Assembly (NCBI GenBank): GCA_000230935.2
Contig: AGIQ01000002.1
Coordinates: forward strand, 1,054,001-1,118,000
DNA: 64,000 bases
Reading direction: 5' to 3'
Source of the DNA: Mycolicibacterium rhodesiae JS60
GTDB lineage: Bacteria > Actinomycetota > Actinomycetes > Mycobacteriales > Mycobacteriaceae
Positions 62,554-64,000 of this stretch are shown in pieces (within the stretch, counting starts at the first letter, position 1; each line of letters begins with the position of its first letter). The position numbers and the translations under genes are program-made. A model generated the notes under the pieces. It saw only the letters and a program-made list of their open reading frames with translations. It did no database searches and had not been told where the DNA came from.

Positions 62554-63222
62554 CTACAAGCCGTGAATGCCCTTGTACAACACCATGGCACCGAGCACGA
62601 CCAGGATCACGGCGACGAGCGTCGCGTGCTGGGCCTCCATCCAGTTCTTCAGTTTGTTCAGCGGTTCGTCCAGACGTTCGCCGGCCACCAGGTAGGCCAG
62701 CACCGGCAGCGCCACCGATGACGCCGCGATCGCGGTGAACACCGCGTCAGCCGTCCAGGCCCCAGTAGTGCCCAGGCCCGCCGATCCGATCGCCAAGCCG
62801 GCCGCGGCGCACATGAACAGCACCTTGGGGTTGACCACCACCAACACGAGCGCGGTGACGAAGGCGCGGGCGGGCCTGATGGTGGTCATCGACTTCAGCC
62901 AGCCGGGCGTGTGTTCGGCGCGCTTGCGAGTGAACCATCGGTAGAGACCGAACGCGATCAGCGCCGCGCCGACTGCGATTCGAACGTAGGGCGCCCACGT
63001 CGGCTGTTTGTTCAGTCCGCCCAGAGCGTCGGACACCAGCACGAACCCCGCGGTGAGTGCGCCGATGCCCAGCACCCAGCCCAGCAAGAACGCCATGCTG
63101 GTGGGCCGGGGTGAGGGCGTGTGCAGCATGAGAATGCCCGGGATGATCGTCAGCGGGGACAGCGTGATGACGAGCGCCAGGGGGATCAGTTCGATCAGCT
63201 CTGAGCCCAGACTGGTCGTCAC
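62554..63222 (-). CDS. Sap/GAP-like membrane protein (lipid-addressing family)
   Basis: A 222-residue protein with six membrane helices. The first helix carries ELIPLALVITLSPLTIIPGI, typical of Sap/GAP and LysE-like exporters, and the second repeat has LVVVNPKVLFMCAAAGLAIG. A charged loop (RKRAEHTPGWLKSMTT) lies near residue 110. It is of the same family as 42317-43069 but only distantly related. GTG 63222 has AGGAGGCACCT upstream, which fixes the start; the longer frame to 63342 is not supported. Confidence 0.82.
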   Translation of the reverse strand: MTTSLGSELIELIPLALVITLSPLTIIPGILMLHTPSPRPTSMAFLLGWVLGIGALTAGFVLVSDALGGLNKQPTWAPYVRIAVGAALIAFGLYRWFTRKRAEHTPGWLKSMTTIRPARAFVTALVLVVVNPKVLFMCAAAGLAIGSAGLGTTGAWTADAVFTAIAASSVALPVLAYLVAGERLDEPLNKLKNWMEAQHATLVAVILVVLGAMVLYKGIHGL

Positions 63223-63283
63223 AGGTGCCTCCTGGCGATAGTCGGACAACGCGCGGCCACGGCTGACCGTACTATCTCTGCCC

Positions 63284-63700
63284 GTGGGCAACGATGCCGA
63301 CGAAGAAAAGGGTGATGACGGCCACGATGGCCAGCAGAACACCTTGATCTACGTCTCGGGGGTCGCAGCGGTACTGCTGTTGGTGATGTTGGTGTGGGCA
63401 GTCATGGACACCGCGGACAGCTCGCAGCGACGTGACTCGCCAGGCACATATGCGCCGGCGATCAGCACAACGCCGACGACGACATCTCGTAAGACGTCTA
63501 CGACATCGCGCACGACTTCGCCGCGGATCTCGACTACCGATATGAATCCGACTCCGGCGTCGCCGACGCCGACGTCGCCGTCCGACACCGCGGGCGAGCT
63601 GACGAGCCCGCCGGAGACGGACGACTCCACTCCCACGACGACGGTCACCCTGACCAACCCGTACGCCACGACGACGGTGCCGAACGCCGGGCGTACCTAG
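63284..63700 (+). CDS. Single-pass membrane protein with Thr/Ser/Pro tail, hypothetical
   Basis: A 138-residue protein. An acidic cytosolic start (EEKGDDGHDGQ) is followed by one membrane helix at about 20-42 (LIYVSGVAAVLLLVMLVWAV) and an extracytoplasmic segment of Thr, Ser and Pro repeats. It resembles the PWYR membrane proteins of the ini locus in layout but lacks the PWYR motif. The start is GTG 63284. It overlaps the next reverse-strand gene by four bases. Function unknown. Confidence 0.6.
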   Translation: MGNDADEEKGDDGHDGQQNTLIYVSGVAAVLLLVMLVWAVMDTADSSQRRDSPGTYAPAISTTPTTTSRKTSTTSRTTSPRISTTDMNPTPASPTPTSPSDTAGELTSPPETDDSTPTTTVTLTNPYATTTVPNAGRT

Positions 63701-64000
63701 CCTGACGGTCGTCGCGTCAGCCCGCCCGGCTTGCGTCGCAACGTCCAGGCCGGCACCCAGTGCGTCACCGCCTTTCGGCGTGATCCGTACGCGATCTCGT
63801 AGGTCACCAACCCCCACCAGTCGCCCTGCTCGCAGATGCCCCAACAACTCAGGGTTCCGGTGACGACCTTGTGCATCTGCAGACCGTGCGGGTGATAGCG
63901 CCCCGACCGATGGGGCTCGCGGGGAAACAGCACGGTGAGGTCGATCAGTACCGGGATGGGCGGGCGCACCGACCGGAACGGGTCACGGACGGGCTGACCG
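63697..64000 (-). CDS. Hypothetical protein, 5' end outside the window
   Basis: A frame open to the right edge of the window, ending at 63697. The visible ~100 residues contain IPVLIDLTVLFPREPHRSGR, LSCWGICEQGDWWGLVTYEI and VTHWVPAWTLRRK, with no recognised domain. A GTG at 63969 could be a start, but the frame continues beyond it, so the gene may be longer. No product is assigned. Confidence 0.5.
   Translation of the reverse strand, partial: GQPVRDPFRSVRPPIPVLIDLTVLFPREPHRSGRYHPHGLQMHKVVTGTLSCWGICEQGDWWGLVTYEIAYGSRRKAVTHWVPAWTLRRKPGGLTRRPSG

Overview
The window is chromosomal DNA from a high-GC actinobacterium, almost certainly a Mycobacterium (Mycolicibacterium-like). Gene content and order follow the M. 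tuberculosis dcd-to-dnaK chromosomal segment: dcd, udgA, an Rv0332/Rv0333-like pair, rmlA, aspC (Rv0337c type), etfD (Rv0338c type), iniR, an Rv0340-like gene, iniB, iniA, iniC, lpqJ, then dnaK-grpE-dnaJ1-hspR, and further on a type II flavohaemoglobin (Rv0385 type). These assignments come from recognising the translated proteins; no database search was run.

Region 1 (1-5656) is the right end of an integrative element. It holds the C-terminal end of a D5/P4-type primase-helicase, then a striking array of short direct and inverted repeats that looks like an iteron-type replication origin, small phage-type genes, a small serine recombinase, a helix-turn-helix gene split by an IS3-family insertion, and a tyrosine integrase. 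An SDR gene converges on the integrase, and a tRNA-Gly(CCC) gene lies about 1 kb further right. Either the 3' end of the SDR or the tRNA could be the attachment site.

Region 2 (6.8-23.2 kb) carries a secreted GH64-type beta-1,3-glucanase, dcd, a proline-rich membrane protein, the sugar-nucleotide run udgA/MDMPI/NTF2/rmlA, a YibE/F membrane protein, the alanine aminotransferase, a secreted protein, an acyl-ACP desaturase behind a large palindromic operator, an IS30-family element and etfD, which has two perfect 20-bp palindromes in front of it.

Region 3 (23.3-36.3 kb) is an expanded ini (isoniazid-inducible) locus. The MalT/LuxR-type regulator gene iniR follows directly, without a gap, a membrane-anchored Hsp70-like gene. 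CCCCTA repeats sit in front of the Rv0340-like gene and iniB. iniA and iniC encode dynamin-like GTPases. Three further single-pass PWYR-TM-Thr/Pro-rich proteins are encoded on the opposite strand around iniC, then an F420-type oxidoreductase and lpqJ.

Region 4 (36.4-47.7 kb) is a mix of lipid and redox genes: an acyl-CoA dehydrogenase, an SDR coupled to a chagasin-type inhibitor lipoprotein, a secreted phosphodiesterase, a second F420-type oxidoreductase, a Sap/GAP-like transporter, an MFS transporter, a secreted alpha/beta hydrolase and a P450. Region 5 (47.7-50.6 kb) is an accessory module: a WXG/EspC-like small protein, a larger protein with a WXG-like N-terminus and two tiny membrane proteins, bracketed by two 65-bp self-complementary repeats.

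Region 6 (50.6-54.9 kb) is the HspR-controlled dnaK operon with two HAIR-like operators. Region 7 (54.9-64.0 kb) holds an aldose-epimerase-like gene, then a reverse-strand operon of an 86-aa protein, acyl-CoA synthetase, acetoin/2-oxoacid dehydrogenase E1alpha, E1beta and E2 and a stand-alone acyl carrier protein, with a possible DosR-like box in front, and finally the flavohaemoglobin, a Sap/GAP-like protein and two small genes at the right edge.
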